From Rufibacter psychrotolerans (GTDB lineage: Bacteria; Bacteroidota; Bacteroidia; Cytophagales; Hymenobacteraceae), in the NCBI RefSeq assembly GCF_016924645.1, contig NZ_JAFFJV010000004.1, forward strand, positions 1 to 64,000: DNA of 64,000 nt, written 5' to 3'. Both the position numbers and the translations under genes were made by a program. The notes under the pieces are model-generated. The model was not told the origin of the DNA. It saw nothing but the letters and a program-made list of their open reading frames with translations, and made no database searches. Below are positions 17,952 to 27,154 of this stretch, in pieces; the first letter of the stretch is position 1; every line of letters begins with the position of its first letter.

Positions 17952-20900
17952 ATGAAACTACCGCACAAGTTAGCCTTGGCTACCGCCTTGCTGGGAGGGG
18001 CTCAAGTGGCGCACGCGCAACAGCCCTTGACCTTCCGCTCAGAAGAGCGCTTCTTTCAGGAAGGACTGGAGTTGTATGACCGCGCCAAGTACGGGGCTGC
18101 CCAACAGGCCTTCGCTGAGTACATCCGGCTCATCAATGACCCGCAGAAAACCGCCGACGCGCAGTACTACTACGCCATCAGTGGCCTGCACCTGTTCCAC
18201 CCCGATGCCGAGCAACTGGTGCTGCAGTTCGCCTCACGGTACCCGGCGCACCCCAAGGCAGCCACCGCGTTCTTTGAGCTGGGTACGTCCTTCTTTGACA
18301 GTAAGAACTACGACAAGGCCATAGAGTACCTGGAGAAAGCCCCCGCCGACCGGTTGGATGAGGCCCAGTTGCGCGAGTCTGACTTCAAACTGGGGTATTC
18401 TTATTTCACCAAGAAGAACTACACCAAAGCCAAGCAACTGTTTGACCGCAACAAGCGGGGCACCCATGCGTATTCGCACGCCTCCAGCTACTACGCCGGG
18501 TACCTGGCCTACCGCGAGGGAGACTACATTGGGGCCAAGCTGGACCTGAAAGTGGCCGAGCAGCACGAGCATTACCGTACCGCGGTGCCGTACATGCTTA
18601 CCGAAGTGCTCTATAAAGAGAAGAACTTCCAGGAGGTGATCAGCTACGGCGAAAAGTCGCTGGGCATGACGCCGCGGGTGCAGAACCCCGAGGAGATTGA
18701 GTTGCTGGTGGGCGATGCCTACTTCCAAAGCAATGATTTCCAGTCGGCCTCCAAGTACTTCAGGAACTACGCCAAGGGCAAGAAGACGCTGGACAAGACG
18801 GTGCAGTACAAAATGGGAATCGCCGACTACAAGAACAACGATTTCAAGAGCGCCATCCAAAACCTGAAAGCCGTTGCCTTCCACTCCGACTCGCTGGGGC
18901 AGAATGCCTCCTACCACCTGGGGTTGAGCTACCTGAAAGACAATAACAAGCAGTTTGCCCTGGGCGCCTTTGACCAGGCCCGCAAACTCAGCATTGACAA
19001 GAATGTAAAGGAGGGAGCCACCGTGAAGTACGCCCAGATCAATTATGACTTGGGGAACTTCTCAGAAGTGATTAACTCTCTGGCTTCGTTCGGAAAAGAC
19101 TACCCCGATTCAAGGTTCAGTGACGAGGTAGACGACCTGCTCAGCGAGGCGTACCTGAACTCCAGCAACTACCTGGAGGCCATCCAGCACATTGAGAAGC
19201 TGCCCAGACGCAGCCACCGCATCAACGAGACCTATCAGCGGGTAACCTATTACCAGGCGGTAAAACTGTACAACGACCAGCTGTTTCAGCAGGCCGTGGC
19301 CATGCTGGACAAATCACTGGGCTTCCCCTATGACAAAGAGATCCAGGCGGGCAGCAATTTCCTGAAGGGCGAAGCCTACTCCATTGGGCAGCGCTGGCCC
19401 CAGGCCATCAACAGCTACGGCGCCGTGTTCCAGACGCCCAACTCGGGCCGCACTGAGTTTTACGTGAAGTCGCGCTATGGCATCGGCTACGCCTATTATA
19501 ATGAGAAGCAGTACGACAAAGCCCTGGTGCACTTCAAGGCCTACCTGAACGACAACACCATCAAAGCCGGCAACCCCAACTACACCGACGCCATGATCCG
19601 GCTGGCCGACTGCTACTACGTGACCAAGGATTACGCGCAGGCGCTGGACTATTATGACCAGGCCCTGGCCGCCCGTACACCGGACGCCGATTACGTGCAC
19701 TTCCAGAAAGGAGTGGTCTATAACCTGACCAACCGCCGCGACCAGGCGATACAGAGCCTGAACACCCTCTTGAAATCTTTCCCCCGGTCGCGCTACGCCG
19801 ATGACGCCGTGTACCAGAAGGGGATTATTGATTTTGAGAACTCCAACTACGCCCCGGCCATTGCCTCGTTCAGCGACCTGATTGACAACCGCAGCGGCAG
19901 CAGCCTGGTGCCCAATGCCCTGCAAAAGCGGGGAGTAGCCTACATGAACCTCCGTCGCCAGAATGAGGCCATTGCTGACTTTAAGCGGGTAATTGATCAG
20001 TATCCTACCAATCCCATCGCTAACAATGCCTTGTATAGCTTGCAGGAAGCCTTGGGGGCCGCCAACCAGACCGAGCAACTGGATACGTATCTGGAGAAAT
20101 ACAAAGCGGCCAACCCAGAAAGCAATGCCACCGAAAGCGTTGAGTTTGAGGCTGCCAAGTCGCTTTACTTCAATGAGAAGTACAAGCAGGCCATTCCTAA
20201 GTTTGAGGCGTTCCTGAAGAGCTATCCGGCCAGTGCCTCGGTGGCCAATGCCCGCTACTTCCTGGGTGACTCATACTACCGCAGCGGCGACAAGGCCAGT
20301 GCCTTGCGCAGCCTGAAGGAAGTGGCCATTGAAGGAAAGTCGGAGTACCTGAGCCGGGCCGTGCAGCGCGTGGCTGACATGGAGTACGAGAACGGCAACT
20401 ATACGGAGGCTGCCAACTTCTACTCCCGCCTGCGTGACCTGGCGGTGAACAAGAAGGAGCAGGCCAATGCCTTGATGGGCTTGATGAAGAGCTTCTACTA
20501 CACCAATGACTTCAACAACACCATTCTGATTGCCGATGAACTGATTGCCCGCGGCAATGCCACGCTCAACGCCTACAACTCGGCGCTGCTGTACAGAGGC
20601 AAGGCCAGCTATGCGCTGGGCCGCTTAGATCAGGCCGCCAAGGAGTTCCAGACGGCGTCTACGTCGGCTACCGACGTGAACGGGGCAGAGGCGCACTACC
20701 TGCTGTCTGAGATCTACTTCAAGCAGAAAAAGTACAAAGAGGCGTTAGATCATGCTTTTGAATTCAGCAACACCTTTGGGGACTATGACCTGTGGCTGGG
20801 CAAGACCTTCCTGCTCATTGCTGATGTCTACATAGCCCAAAACGAGGCCTTCCAGGCCAAGGCTACCCTGAACTCCATCATTGAGAACTCTCCGCTGGAA

Positions 20901-20981
20901 GAGATCAAAACCGAGGCCCGGACCAAACTGGGCGAGCTGGAAAACAGCGTGATACCGTCTAACACCCCTAACAACAACTAA
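17952..20981 (+). CDS. Large periplasmic tetratricopeptide-repeat protein
   Basis: 1009 aa. The signal peptide (ALATALLGGAQVAHAQQ) has no lipobox cysteine, so the protein is probably soluble in the periplasm. Nearly the whole chain is TPR-like helices: many units of about 34 residues with patterns such as KNYDKAIEYLEKA, EKQYDKALVHFKAYL and NERYKQAIPKFEAFL-like segments, along its full length. It is a scaffold rather than an enzyme. It begins a run of six same-direction genes (TPR, barrel, HU-CCDC81/SPOR, ExbB, ExbD, TonB-like) with gaps of 0-6 bp, so it probably works with an energised outer-membrane apparatus. It is not SprE/PorW, which is a lipoprotein. The specific role is unknown. Confidence 0.85.
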   Translation: MKLPHKLALATALLGGAQVAHAQQPLTFRSEERFFQEGLELYDRAKYGAAQQAFAEYIRLINDPQKTADAQYYYAISGLHLFHPDAEQLVLQFASRYPAHPKAATAFFELGTSFFDSKNYDKAIEYLEKAPADRLDEAQLRESDFKLGYSYFTKKNYTKAKQLFDRNKRGTHAYSHASSYYAGYLAYREGDYIGAKLDLKVAEQHEHYRTAVPYMLTEVLYKEKNFQEVISYGEKSLGMTPRVQNPEEIELLVGDAYFQSNDFQSASKYFRNYAKGKKTLDKTVQYKMGIADYKNNDFKSAIQNLKAVAFHSDSLGQNASYHLGLSYLKDNNKQFALGAFDQARKLSIDKNVKEGATVKYAQINYDLGNFSEVINSLASFGKDYPDSRFSDEVDDLLSEAYLNSSNYLEAIQHIEKLPRRSHRINETYQRVTYYQAVKLYNDQLFQQAVAMLDKSLGFPYDKEIQAGSNFLKGEAYSIGQRWPQAINSYGAVFQTPNSGRTEFYVKSRYGIGYAYYNEKQYDKALVHFKAYLNDNTIKAGNPNYTDAMIRLADCYYVTKDYAQALDYYDQALAARTPDADYVHFQKGVVYNLTNRRDQAIQSLNTLLKSFPRSRYADDAVYQKGIIDFENSNYAPAIASFSDLIDNRSGSSLVPNALQKRGVAYMNLRRQNEAIADFKRVIDQYPTNPIANNALYSLQEALGAANQTEQLDTYLEKYKAANPESNATESVEFEAAKSLYFNEKYKQAIPKFEAFLKSYPASASVANARYFLGDSYYRSGDKASALRSLKEVAIEGKSEYLSRAVQRVADMEYENGNYTEAANFYSRLRDLAVNKKEQANALMGLMKSFYYTNDFNNTILIADELIARGNATLNAYNSALLYRGKASYALGRLDQAAKEFQTASTSATDVNGAEAHYLLSEIYFKQKKYKEALDHAFEFSNTFGDYDLWLGKTFLLIADVYIAQNEAFQAKATLNSIIENSPLEEIKTEARTKLGELENSVIPSNTPNNN

Positions 20982-20984
20982 GAA

Positions 20985-22655
20985 ATGAGAAACACAACAA
21001 AATGGACAGGCATCTCTGCTCTGTTTTTGCTGGGCTTACTTCCGGCCGCTCATGCGCAGACGGGTTGGGGCGAAGGCACTAAATTAGAAAGCACCGAGAT
21101 TGTAGTAGAGAAGAACCGGGTTCTGGAGCTGCCAGAGGCCCACCGGAACTTTGAGAAATTCCTCATTCAGCCCCCAAAGCTGGGCGACCGCAAGGTAACC
21201 TACCGGTTTAATGAATACCGTTTGCCGGAGCATTACATCAACCTGCCGGTGAAGGTGTTAACCATTCAGCAGGAAGACCTGCCCAAGCTGTACGGGAACT
21301 ACGTGAAAGCCGGAATTGGCAACTACGGCTCGGTCTATGCCAAAGGATACTTCCACAACAACCGCAGCGATAAACACTCCTTCGGGGCCCAGGTGGGCCA
21401 CTTGTCCTCGGCCCACGGGCCGGTGGAGCATTCGGGTTCTGCCAGCAGCTACGTGCAGGCCAACGGGGAGCTGTACGCGGGCCATGTGACCGTGGGCGGA
21501 CGCGTGCGGTACGAGCGGGACCAGAACAATTTCTACGGCCGAAAGGACGTGGCTGAAGTGGATAAGAACGCTATCAAACAGGTATATAACCGCTTTGGGG
21601 TAGAGGGGCACTTGAACAACCTCACCGACCTGAAGAATGTGTTTCACTACAACGGCAAAGTGGGCCTGAACTACACCGGCGATGATTTCAACGCCCGCGA
21701 AACCCACGTGTACGGCAACATGGCCAGCAGTTATGACCTGAGCGATGCGTCTAAGGTCCTGATTGACCTGGACCTGGCTTATACCAGCCTTAAGGGAGAG
21801 AGCACCTACAGCCGGGGCTTGTTCAAAGTACGGCCGGCTTACGCCTTGCAAATGGACAAACTGGGGCTGGTGCTTGGGGCCACCATTGCCTATACCGGCG
21901 ACACCATCAATGACGCCCGTAAGTTTAACCTGTACCCAGCCCTGGAAGCCAACTACCAGGTCATCAAAGACAAACTTACCTTGTTTGCCGGGGCCAGCGG
22001 AGACTTACAGCGCACCACCTTGTACTCCCTGAGCAAAGAAAATCCCTGGCTCAACCAGAACCTGCAGATTGCCGACGTGAACAAAGGCTTGGAAGTGTAC
22101 GGCGGGGTGAGCGGCAGCATCAGCAAATACCTGCAGTTTACCGGCCGGGTGGCCGTGCAGAACTACCGCAACCTGTACTTCTACAACAACGCCGTGGCTG
22201 ACTCGTCCAAGTTTGACGTGTTGTATGACAACGGCGTTACCAAGGTGTTCCAGTTCTTCGGGCAGTTAACCTACAACCAATCTGAGAAGCTGCGGCTGGG
22301 GGTGAAGGCTGAAAACAACAAGTACACAACTGCCTCATTGCGTGAACCTTTCCACCGGCCAGACATGCTGGTGAGCGCCTTCGGCACGTATAATCTTTCA
22401 GACAAGATTCTCTTGAACAGTGAACTTTACTATATTAGCAGTTCGTTCGGGGAGATAACCCGCGCGGACGGTACCAAGGTGCTGCAAGAGACCGATAGCA
22501 TAGTAGACCTAAACCTGAGGGGCGACTACCGCATCACACCTAAGTTTTCGGCGTTCCTGATGGGGAACAACCTTTTGGGCAGCAAGTACCAGCGTTTTGT
22601 GAATTATCCCAGCCAGGGAATTTCCTTCATTGGCGGGGTTACCTATTCATTCTAA
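20985..22655 (+). CDS. Outer-membrane beta-barrel protein (TonB-receptor-like, no plug)
   Basis: 556 aa. A signal peptide (ISALFLLGLLPAAHAQ) and a stretch near 38-100 with a conserved-looking RVLELPEAHRNFEKF are followed by about 430 residues of alternating polar/aromatic strands. It ends in VTYSF, the aromatic C-terminus typical of proteins folded by BAM. No carboxypeptidase-like or plug domain is present, unlike the full receptor at 32024. The start lies 3 bp after the TPR stop. It could be a dedicated channel or an anchor for the following ExbB/D/TonB-like proteins. The substrate is unknown. Confidence 0.82.
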   Translation: MRNTTKWTGISALFLLGLLPAAHAQTGWGEGTKLESTEIVVEKNRVLELPEAHRNFEKFLIQPPKLGDRKVTYRFNEYRLPEHYINLPVKVLTIQQEDLPKLYGNYVKAGIGNYGSVYAKGYFHNNRSDKHSFGAQVGHLSSAHGPVEHSGSASSYVQANGELYAGHVTVGGRVRYERDQNNFYGRKDVAEVDKNAIKQVYNRFGVEGHLNNLTDLKNVFHYNGKVGLNYTGDDFNARETHVYGNMASSYDLSDASKVLIDLDLAYTSLKGESTYSRGLFKVRPAYALQMDKLGLVLGATIAYTGDTINDARKFNLYPALEANYQVIKDKLTLFAGASGDLQRTTLYSLSKENPWLNQNLQIADVNKGLEVYGGVSGSISKYLQFTGRVAVQNYRNLYFYNNAVADSSKFDVLYDNGVTKVFQFFGQLTYNQSEKLRLGVKAENNKYTTASLREPFHRPDMLVSAFGTYNLSDKILLNSELYYISSSFGEITRADGTKVLQETDSIVDLNLRGDYRITPKFSAFLMGNNLLGSKYQRFVNYPSQGISFIGGVTYSF

Positions 22656-22661
22656 AAAAGT

Positions 22662-23882
22662 ATGGTTCAAAGCCACATTAAATCCCTGCTTTACGCGTAT
22701 GACTGCGTGATCATCCCAGATTTCGGGGGGCTAATCACGCATTATGCGCCTGCAAAGATCCATCCGGTGAAACATACGTTTACACCGCCTTCCAAACGGG
22801 TTGCCTTCAATGAGCAGCTCAAGGTGAACGATGGGTTGCTGATCTCCACCCTGGCCCAACAACAGAAGTGGCCCATGCCGCAGGCGCAGATTGCCGTAGC
22901 AGAGTTTGTGCAGGAACTAAAACACCAATTATTGACCCAGCACCGCTTTGAGCTGCAGGACGTGGGGGTGTTCCGCTACAATGCCGAGCGCAAGGTGGTG
23001 TTTGAGAACCTGGAGAGCGACAACTTCCTGGAGAACTCCTTCGGGCTACCTGAGTTGGTGGCCAAACCCATTGCCGGCAAAGAAACGCTGGTACTGCGGG
23101 GCAACTACCAGGACCAGCCTGCCCAAACCCCGGAAAAGAAAACCGGCAGGTTCCGCAAGCTGTACCGTGTGGGCGCCAGCCTGGTGCTTGGCGGCCTCTC
23201 CCTTGCCGGCATTTACCTGATTTCCCTGAAGAACGACGTGGCCCTGAGTTCCCTAAACCCGGTATCGCTGCTTTCCACTTCCCAGAACTCCGCCCCGGTT
23301 ACCGATGAGCCTGCGCAAACCACTGAGTCAGATGCTTTTGAGCAAGCCCAGTTAACGGAGCAGTACAAGGCCACCCTGCCGGGGGAGCCTTCCATTGAGG
23401 AGGAACTAGCCGCCGAAGACTCAGTTTTGGCCAATTTCCCGAAAAGTAGCCCCGAAACACCAGGCGTGGCGGCACAGAGCCCGGAAGCGGCACCTGAAGT
23501 AACCCTTGAAGAGAAAGTAGCCGTAGCGCCCGAAGCGAAAAAGCCTGCTGAGGCTGCGGCCGTTACTACCAAAGAGGTGAAAACCGCTGAGGTAAAAACT
23601 CCCGCAAAAGCCGCTGTCGCGAAATCAACCTCTACAATTAAACAGAAGACGGGCCGTTTCTACATCATCATGGGCGTGTTTGATGCCTCTAACGGGTATG
23701 CGGCCATGAACCAGAAGCAGCTTCTGAAAAAGGGGTTTAAATCTAAGATCATCACCTCCATCCACGACAAGAAAAGGCAGCGGGTATCAGTGGCAGATTT
23801 CGCTACTGAGGCCGATGCTTTCGCAGCTCTACCGGCGTTGCGCTCTAAAATCAGCAATGAACTTTGGGTATATAACTATTAA
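22662..23882 (+). CDS. HU-CCDC81 and SPOR domain membrane protein
   Basis: 406 aa. The N-terminal HU-related CCDC81-type domain (YDCVIIPDFGGLITHYAPA; FELQDVGVFRYNAERKVVF) is followed by one membrane span (near 168-188, SLVLGGLSLAGIYLI), a long Ala/Glu/Pro-rich linker and a C-terminal SPOR domain (RFYIIMGVFDASNGYAAM to the end). This architecture is known in Bacteroidota. SPOR domains bind denuded peptidoglycan at division sites, so it may position the neighbouring complex at the septum. The linker contains an in-frame copy of the 38-nt repeat. The topology implies a cytoplasmic HU-like domain and a periplasmic SPOR domain. Confidence 0.88.
   Translation: MVQSHIKSLLYAYDCVIIPDFGGLITHYAPAKIHPVKHTFTPPSKRVAFNEQLKVNDGLLISTLAQQQKWPMPQAQIAVAEFVQELKHQLLTQHRFELQDVGVFRYNAERKVVFENLESDNFLENSFGLPELVAKPIAGKETLVLRGNYQDQPAQTPEKKTGRFRKLYRVGASLVLGGLSLAGIYLISLKNDVALSSLNPVSLLSTSQNSAPVTDEPAQTTESDAFEQAQLTEQYKATLPGEPSIEEELAAEDSVLANFPKSSPETPGVAAQSPEAAPEVTLEEKVAVAPEAKKPAEAAAVTTKEVKTAEVKTPAKAAVAKSTSTIKQKTGRFYIIMGVFDASNGYAAMNQKQLLKKGFKSKIITSIHDKKRQRVSVADFATEADAFAALPALRSKISNELWVYNY
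23424..23461. repeat. 38-nt palindromic repeat, copy 8 (inside a coding gene)
   Basis: GTTTTGGCC, TTTCCCGAAAA and AGCCCCGAAAC lie in frame in the linker of the HU-CCDC81/SPOR protein, where they encode VLANFPKSSPET. The position in a low-complexity linker suggests tolerated insertion or sequence replacement. Confidence 0.6.
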
Positions 23883-23883
23883 C

Positions 23884-24585
23884 ATGATCGCTTTTCTTCT
23901 TCAGATTACCCCTGCTCCAGTAGACACCACGGCCGCCGCAGCCGCTGAAACAGCCACCACCGAATCAGTCACCCTCTGGGATCTGGCCCTTGCCGGGGGC
24001 TGGGCCATGTTTCCGCTGCTGGCCCTCTCATTGGTAGCCATCTATATTTTTGTAGAACGGTACCTCACCATCAAGAAAGCATCAAAGAACCCCACTGAAT
24101 TCACGGGCCGCCTAAAGAGCCTGGTGCTGGCCGGCGACATACAGGGAGCGCGCATGCTGTGTGCCCAAACCAACTCGCCCATTTCGCGCATGCTGGAGAA
24201 AGGCATTTCCCGCATTGGGCAGCCTTTGAAGAGCATTGAGGCCTCCATTGAGAACGTGGGCAAGATTGAGATTTCCCGCCTGGAGAAGAACCTGTCTGCG
24301 TTGGCTACGGTGGCCGGTGCCGCCCCCATGCTGGGCTTCCTGGGAACCGTTACGGGTATGATTGGCGCGTTTATCGCCATTGCCCAGGCAGAAGGCTCCA
24401 TTAGTCCTAAACTTCTTTCGGGAGGTATCTATGAGGCGATGGTAACCACGGCGGCAGGGTTGATCATTGGTCTGCCGGCGTATGTGGGCTACAACTTCCT
24501 GGTGTCAAAGATTGACAGCATTGTGCATGACATGGAGTACAGCTCCATTGAGTTTATTGATCTGTTACAGGAGCCCCAAGTCTAA
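23884..24585 (+). CDS. ExbB/TolQ/MotA-family proton channel protein
   Basis: 233 aa starting at ATG 23884, directly after the previous stop. Three membrane segments (about 35-58, 130-155, 170-195) with the family block EISRLEKNLSALATVAGAAPMLGFLGTVTGM and the third-helix GIYEAMVTTAAGLIIGLPAY. With ExbD it forms the inner-membrane proton-driven motor that energises a TonB- or TolA-like protein. The first about 25 residues are Ala/Thr-rich and probably periplasmic. The frame is open upstream within the SPOR gene, but only this ATG gives the expected topology. Confidence 0.92.
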   Translation: MIAFLLQITPAPVDTTAAAAAETATTESVTLWDLALAGGWAMFPLLALSLVAIYIFVERYLTIKKASKNPTEFTGRLKSLVLAGDIQGARMLCAQTNSPISRMLEKGISRIGQPLKSIEASIENVGKIEISRLEKNLSALATVAGAAPMLGFLGTVTGMIGAFIAIAQAEGSISPKLLSGGIYEAMVTTAAGLIIGLPAYVGYNFLVSKIDSIVHDMEYSSIEFIDLLQEPQV

Positions 24586-24986
24586 TGAATTTACGTTCTA
24601 AAAACAGGATCAGCGCAGAGTTCAGCATGTCTTCCATGACAGACATTATCTTTCTGCTCCTGATCTTCTTCATGCTTACCTCCAACTTTGTGACCCCCAC
24701 GGCCTTGCCGGTGAACTTACCGTCCAGCACCAAGGGCAGCATTGTGATGCAGAAAGTAAGCGTGACCATTACCTCAGACCTGAAGTACTACGTAAACGAC
24801 CAACCCACCAGCCTTGAAACCCTCCGGACCGATCTGACCCAGGCCCTGGGGGGAACCGAAGAAGGGCAGGGGGTTGTTGTTCTGAATGTAGACAAGAGTG
24901 TACCGGTGGAGTACCTGGTGAAGGTGGGCGGCATTGCCAGCGACCTGAAAGCCAAAATCTCCATTGCCACCATTACCAACGAATAG
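24585..24986 (+). CDS. ExbD/TolR-family motor protein
   Basis: 133 aa. The short N-terminus and single membrane span SMTDIIFLLLIFFML carry the proton-relay Asp20; the periplasmic ExbD fold (VSVTITSDLKYYVNDQP; VVLNVDKSVPVEYLVKV) follows. Its ATG overlaps the last base of the ExbB stop, so translation is coupled. It works as the stator partner of the preceding ExbB-like protein. Bacteroidota often carry several ExbBD sets, so this one may be dedicated to the upstream TPR and barrel proteins. Confidence 0.92.
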   Translation: MNLRSKNRISAEFSMSSMTDIIFLLLIFFMLTSNFVTPTALPVNLPSSTKGSIVMQKVSVTITSDLKYYVNDQPTSLETLRTDLTQALGGTEEGQGVVVLNVDKSVPVEYLVKVGGIASDLKAKISIATITNE

Positions 24987-24992
24987 ACCAGC

Positions 24993-25847
24993 ATGATTGC
25001 CGCTAGCCAACAGGAAGAAGAGAAGAACAAGCGCATTGCCATGGGCGTGAGCATTGTGGTGCATGTGCTCTTGTTCCTTTTGCTGTTCTACATGCTTGCC
25101 TGGCAGGCTCCAGATCCGCCCCTTGACCAATTGGGAGGCATCGAGATGTCGTTCGGGACCACGGAGACTGGCAGCGGTGATGTGCACAGCAAGGCCGAGC
25201 CCAACCCCTCCACCAACCAGGAAGACAGCCGGCCGGCTGCCAAAGCCGAGAGGGTAACCCCGGTGCCGCAGCCCCAACCCCAGCCGGTAGAAGTGGCCAA
25301 AGCCGAGAAAGTGGTGACCACCACCGCTGAGTCGCCGGTGAGCGTGAAGGAAGAACCCAAGCCCAAGGTAGAGGAACAGCCTAAAGTAAAGGAAGAAGTA
25401 AAGAAAGTAGAAACCCGCGCCCTCATGGGCAAAGCCAAGACCGGCTCGGGCAACGGAGTGGCTGGGAGCAGCAACAATCCCACCGGGAACAACAACGGCG
25501 ATGAAGGCAACGTGGGTGACAAAGGAAATCCCGCTGGCAAGTACCCCGGCAAGAAAACCGGAAAAGGCGGCAGCGGCGGTGGTTCTCTGAACATGCCCGG
25601 TTGGCGCTATGACCTGGAACCCCGCACCGACCCCTATGAAAACGAAAGCGGACGGGTGGTGTTCCGCATCAAGATTGACGGAGACGGCGAGTTGGTGAGT
25701 CTGGAAGTGGTAGAAAGCAACGTGAGCCCTCAGGTGGTGAACTGGTACAAGAATGAAGTAAGGAAAACCTCCTTCAGCCGCATCAATAACTCAAATTCCA
25801 GCGCCGGGGCCACCGGAACCATCACCTTTATCATCAGAGCCAATTAA
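24993..25847 (+). CDS. TonB/TolA-like energy transducer
   Basis: 284 aa. An N-terminal cytoplasmic tail, one span (VSIVVHVLLFLLLFYMLAW, about 19-37), then a Pro/Lys/Glu-rich extended region and a Gly/Asn-rich segment long enough to cross the periplasm. It closes with a small folded C-terminal domain (GRVVFRIKIDGDGELVSLEV, near 222-284) of TonB/TolA type. It should carry motor energy from ExbB/D to an outer-membrane partner, most simply the barrel encoded three genes upstream. It starts 6 bp after exbD. The C-terminal domain lacks an obvious classical TonB YP motif. Confidence 0.85.
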   Translation: MIAASQQEEEKNKRIAMGVSIVVHVLLFLLLFYMLAWQAPDPPLDQLGGIEMSFGTTETGSGDVHSKAEPNPSTNQEDSRPAAKAERVTPVPQPQPQPVEVAKAEKVVTTTAESPVSVKEEPKPKVEEQPKVKEEVKKVETRALMGKAKTGSGNGVAGSSNNPTGNNNGDEGNVGDKGNPAGKYPGKKTGKGGSGGGSLNMPGWRYDLEPRTDPYENESGRVVFRIKIDGDGELVSLEVVESNVSPQVVNWYKNEVRKTSFSRINNSNSSAGATGTITFIIRAN

Positions 25848-25858
25848 AGAAGACCTTC

Positions 25859-27151
25859 GTGCAATACGAACAAGCCTTAGAATACCTATACCAGCAGTTG
25901 CCGATGTTTCACCGCATCGGCAACGCTGCTTTTAAGAAGAGCCTGGACAACATTCTTGCCCTAACCGCCGCCCTGGACCATCCGCAGCACAAGTTCAAAA
26001 CCGTGCACGTGGCGGGCACCAACGGCAAGGGAAGCTCTTCTTCCATGCTGGCGGCCATCTTGCAGGCGGCCGGGTTCAAAACCGGGCTGTACACCTCGCC
26101 ACACCTCAAGGAGTTCACTGAGCGCATCAGGGTGAACGGGGAAATGATCTCCCGGGATAAAGTGGCCCGGTTTACGGCGCAGCACCAGCCCCTGTTTGAG
26201 CACGTGAAGCCTTCCTTCTTTGAGATGACCGTGGCCCTTGCCTTTGTTCACTTTGTGGAGCAGGAGGTAGACCTCGCCATCATTGAGGTAGGCTTGGGCG
26301 GCAGGCTGGACTCCACCAACATCATCACCCCGCTGGTTTCGCTCATCACCAACATTGGCTTGGACCACCAATCCTTGCTGGGCAACACCCTGCCCGAGAT
26401 CGCCGGCGAAAAAGCTGGGATCATCAAAGCAGGAGTTCCGGCCGTCATCAGTACCACCCAACCGGCGGTTTCGGTCATATTTGAGCAAAAGGCCCGGGAA
26501 ACGCAAAGCCCGCTCCGGTTTGCCGATCAGCAGTTCAGGGTAGAGTTTCTGGAAAGCAACGGCATGGCCTCTTTTTACCGGGTGTATAGGGGAGAGAAAC
26601 TGTACTTAGACCAACTGGAGCTTTCCCTGCTGGGCAATTACCAACGAAACAACTTGCCCGGCGTACTGGCCACCGTGGAGGAACTGACCCAACAAGGCTT
26701 CACCATTACCGAAGAGCACCTCCGCCAGGGCCTGCGCCAGGTGCAGACGCTTACCGGGTTAAAGGGCCGCTGGCAGGTCCTGAGCCAACAGCCGCTCACC
26801 ATCTGCGATACCGGCCACAACGTAGACGGCCTCAGCGAAGTGGTGAAGCAACTGATGGCCTTGAAGGCGCCGCAGGTGCACTTTGTCTTTGGGGCCGTGA
26901 ACGACAAAGACATCCAGAGTGTGCTTAGGCTGTTGCCGGTACGCTACCGCTATTATTTCTGCCAGGCTCAGATACCCAGAGCTTTGCCGGTGCAGCAGCT
27001 GTGGGAAGAAGCCCAGTTTGCCGGCCTCAAGGGACACGCTTACCCAACGGTGGAAGACGCAATCTTGGCCGCCAAAGCCTTTGCCCGCGAAGATGAGGTA
27101 ATTTTCATTGGCGGTAGTACCTTTGTGGTGGCGGAAATCGCCGAACTATAA
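25859..27151 (+). CDS. folC: Bifunctional folylpolyglutamate synthase/dihydrofolate synthase
   Basis: 430 aa from a GTG at 25859 (QYEQALEYLYQQLPMF). Mur-ligase fold: P-loop VAGTNGKGSSSSMLA (near 49-63), EVGLGGRLDSTN and the C-terminal ICDTGHNVDGLSEVV. It adds glutamate to dihydropteroate and then to tetrahydrofolates in the cytoplasm. It lies 11 bp after the TonB-like gene. Its place after the envelope operon is probably conserved co-location without a shared function. Confidence 0.95.
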   Translation: MQYEQALEYLYQQLPMFHRIGNAAFKKSLDNILALTAALDHPQHKFKTVHVAGTNGKGSSSSMLAAILQAAGFKTGLYTSPHLKEFTERIRVNGEMISRDKVARFTAQHQPLFEHVKPSFFEMTVALAFVHFVEQEVDLAIIEVGLGGRLDSTNIITPLVSLITNIGLDHQSLLGNTLPEIAGEKAGIIKAGVPAVISTTQPAVSVIFEQKARETQSPLRFADQQFRVEFLESNGMASFYRVYRGEKLYLDQLELSLLGNYQRNNLPGVLATVEELTQQGFTITEEHLRQGLRQVQTLTGLKGRWQVLSQQPLTICDTGHNVDGLSEVVKQLMALKAPQVHFVFGAVNDKDIQSVLRLLPVRYRYYFCQAQIPRALPVQQLWEEAQFAGLKGHAYPTVEDAILAAKAFAREDEVIFIGGSTFVVAEIAEL

Positions 27152-27154
27152 TTC

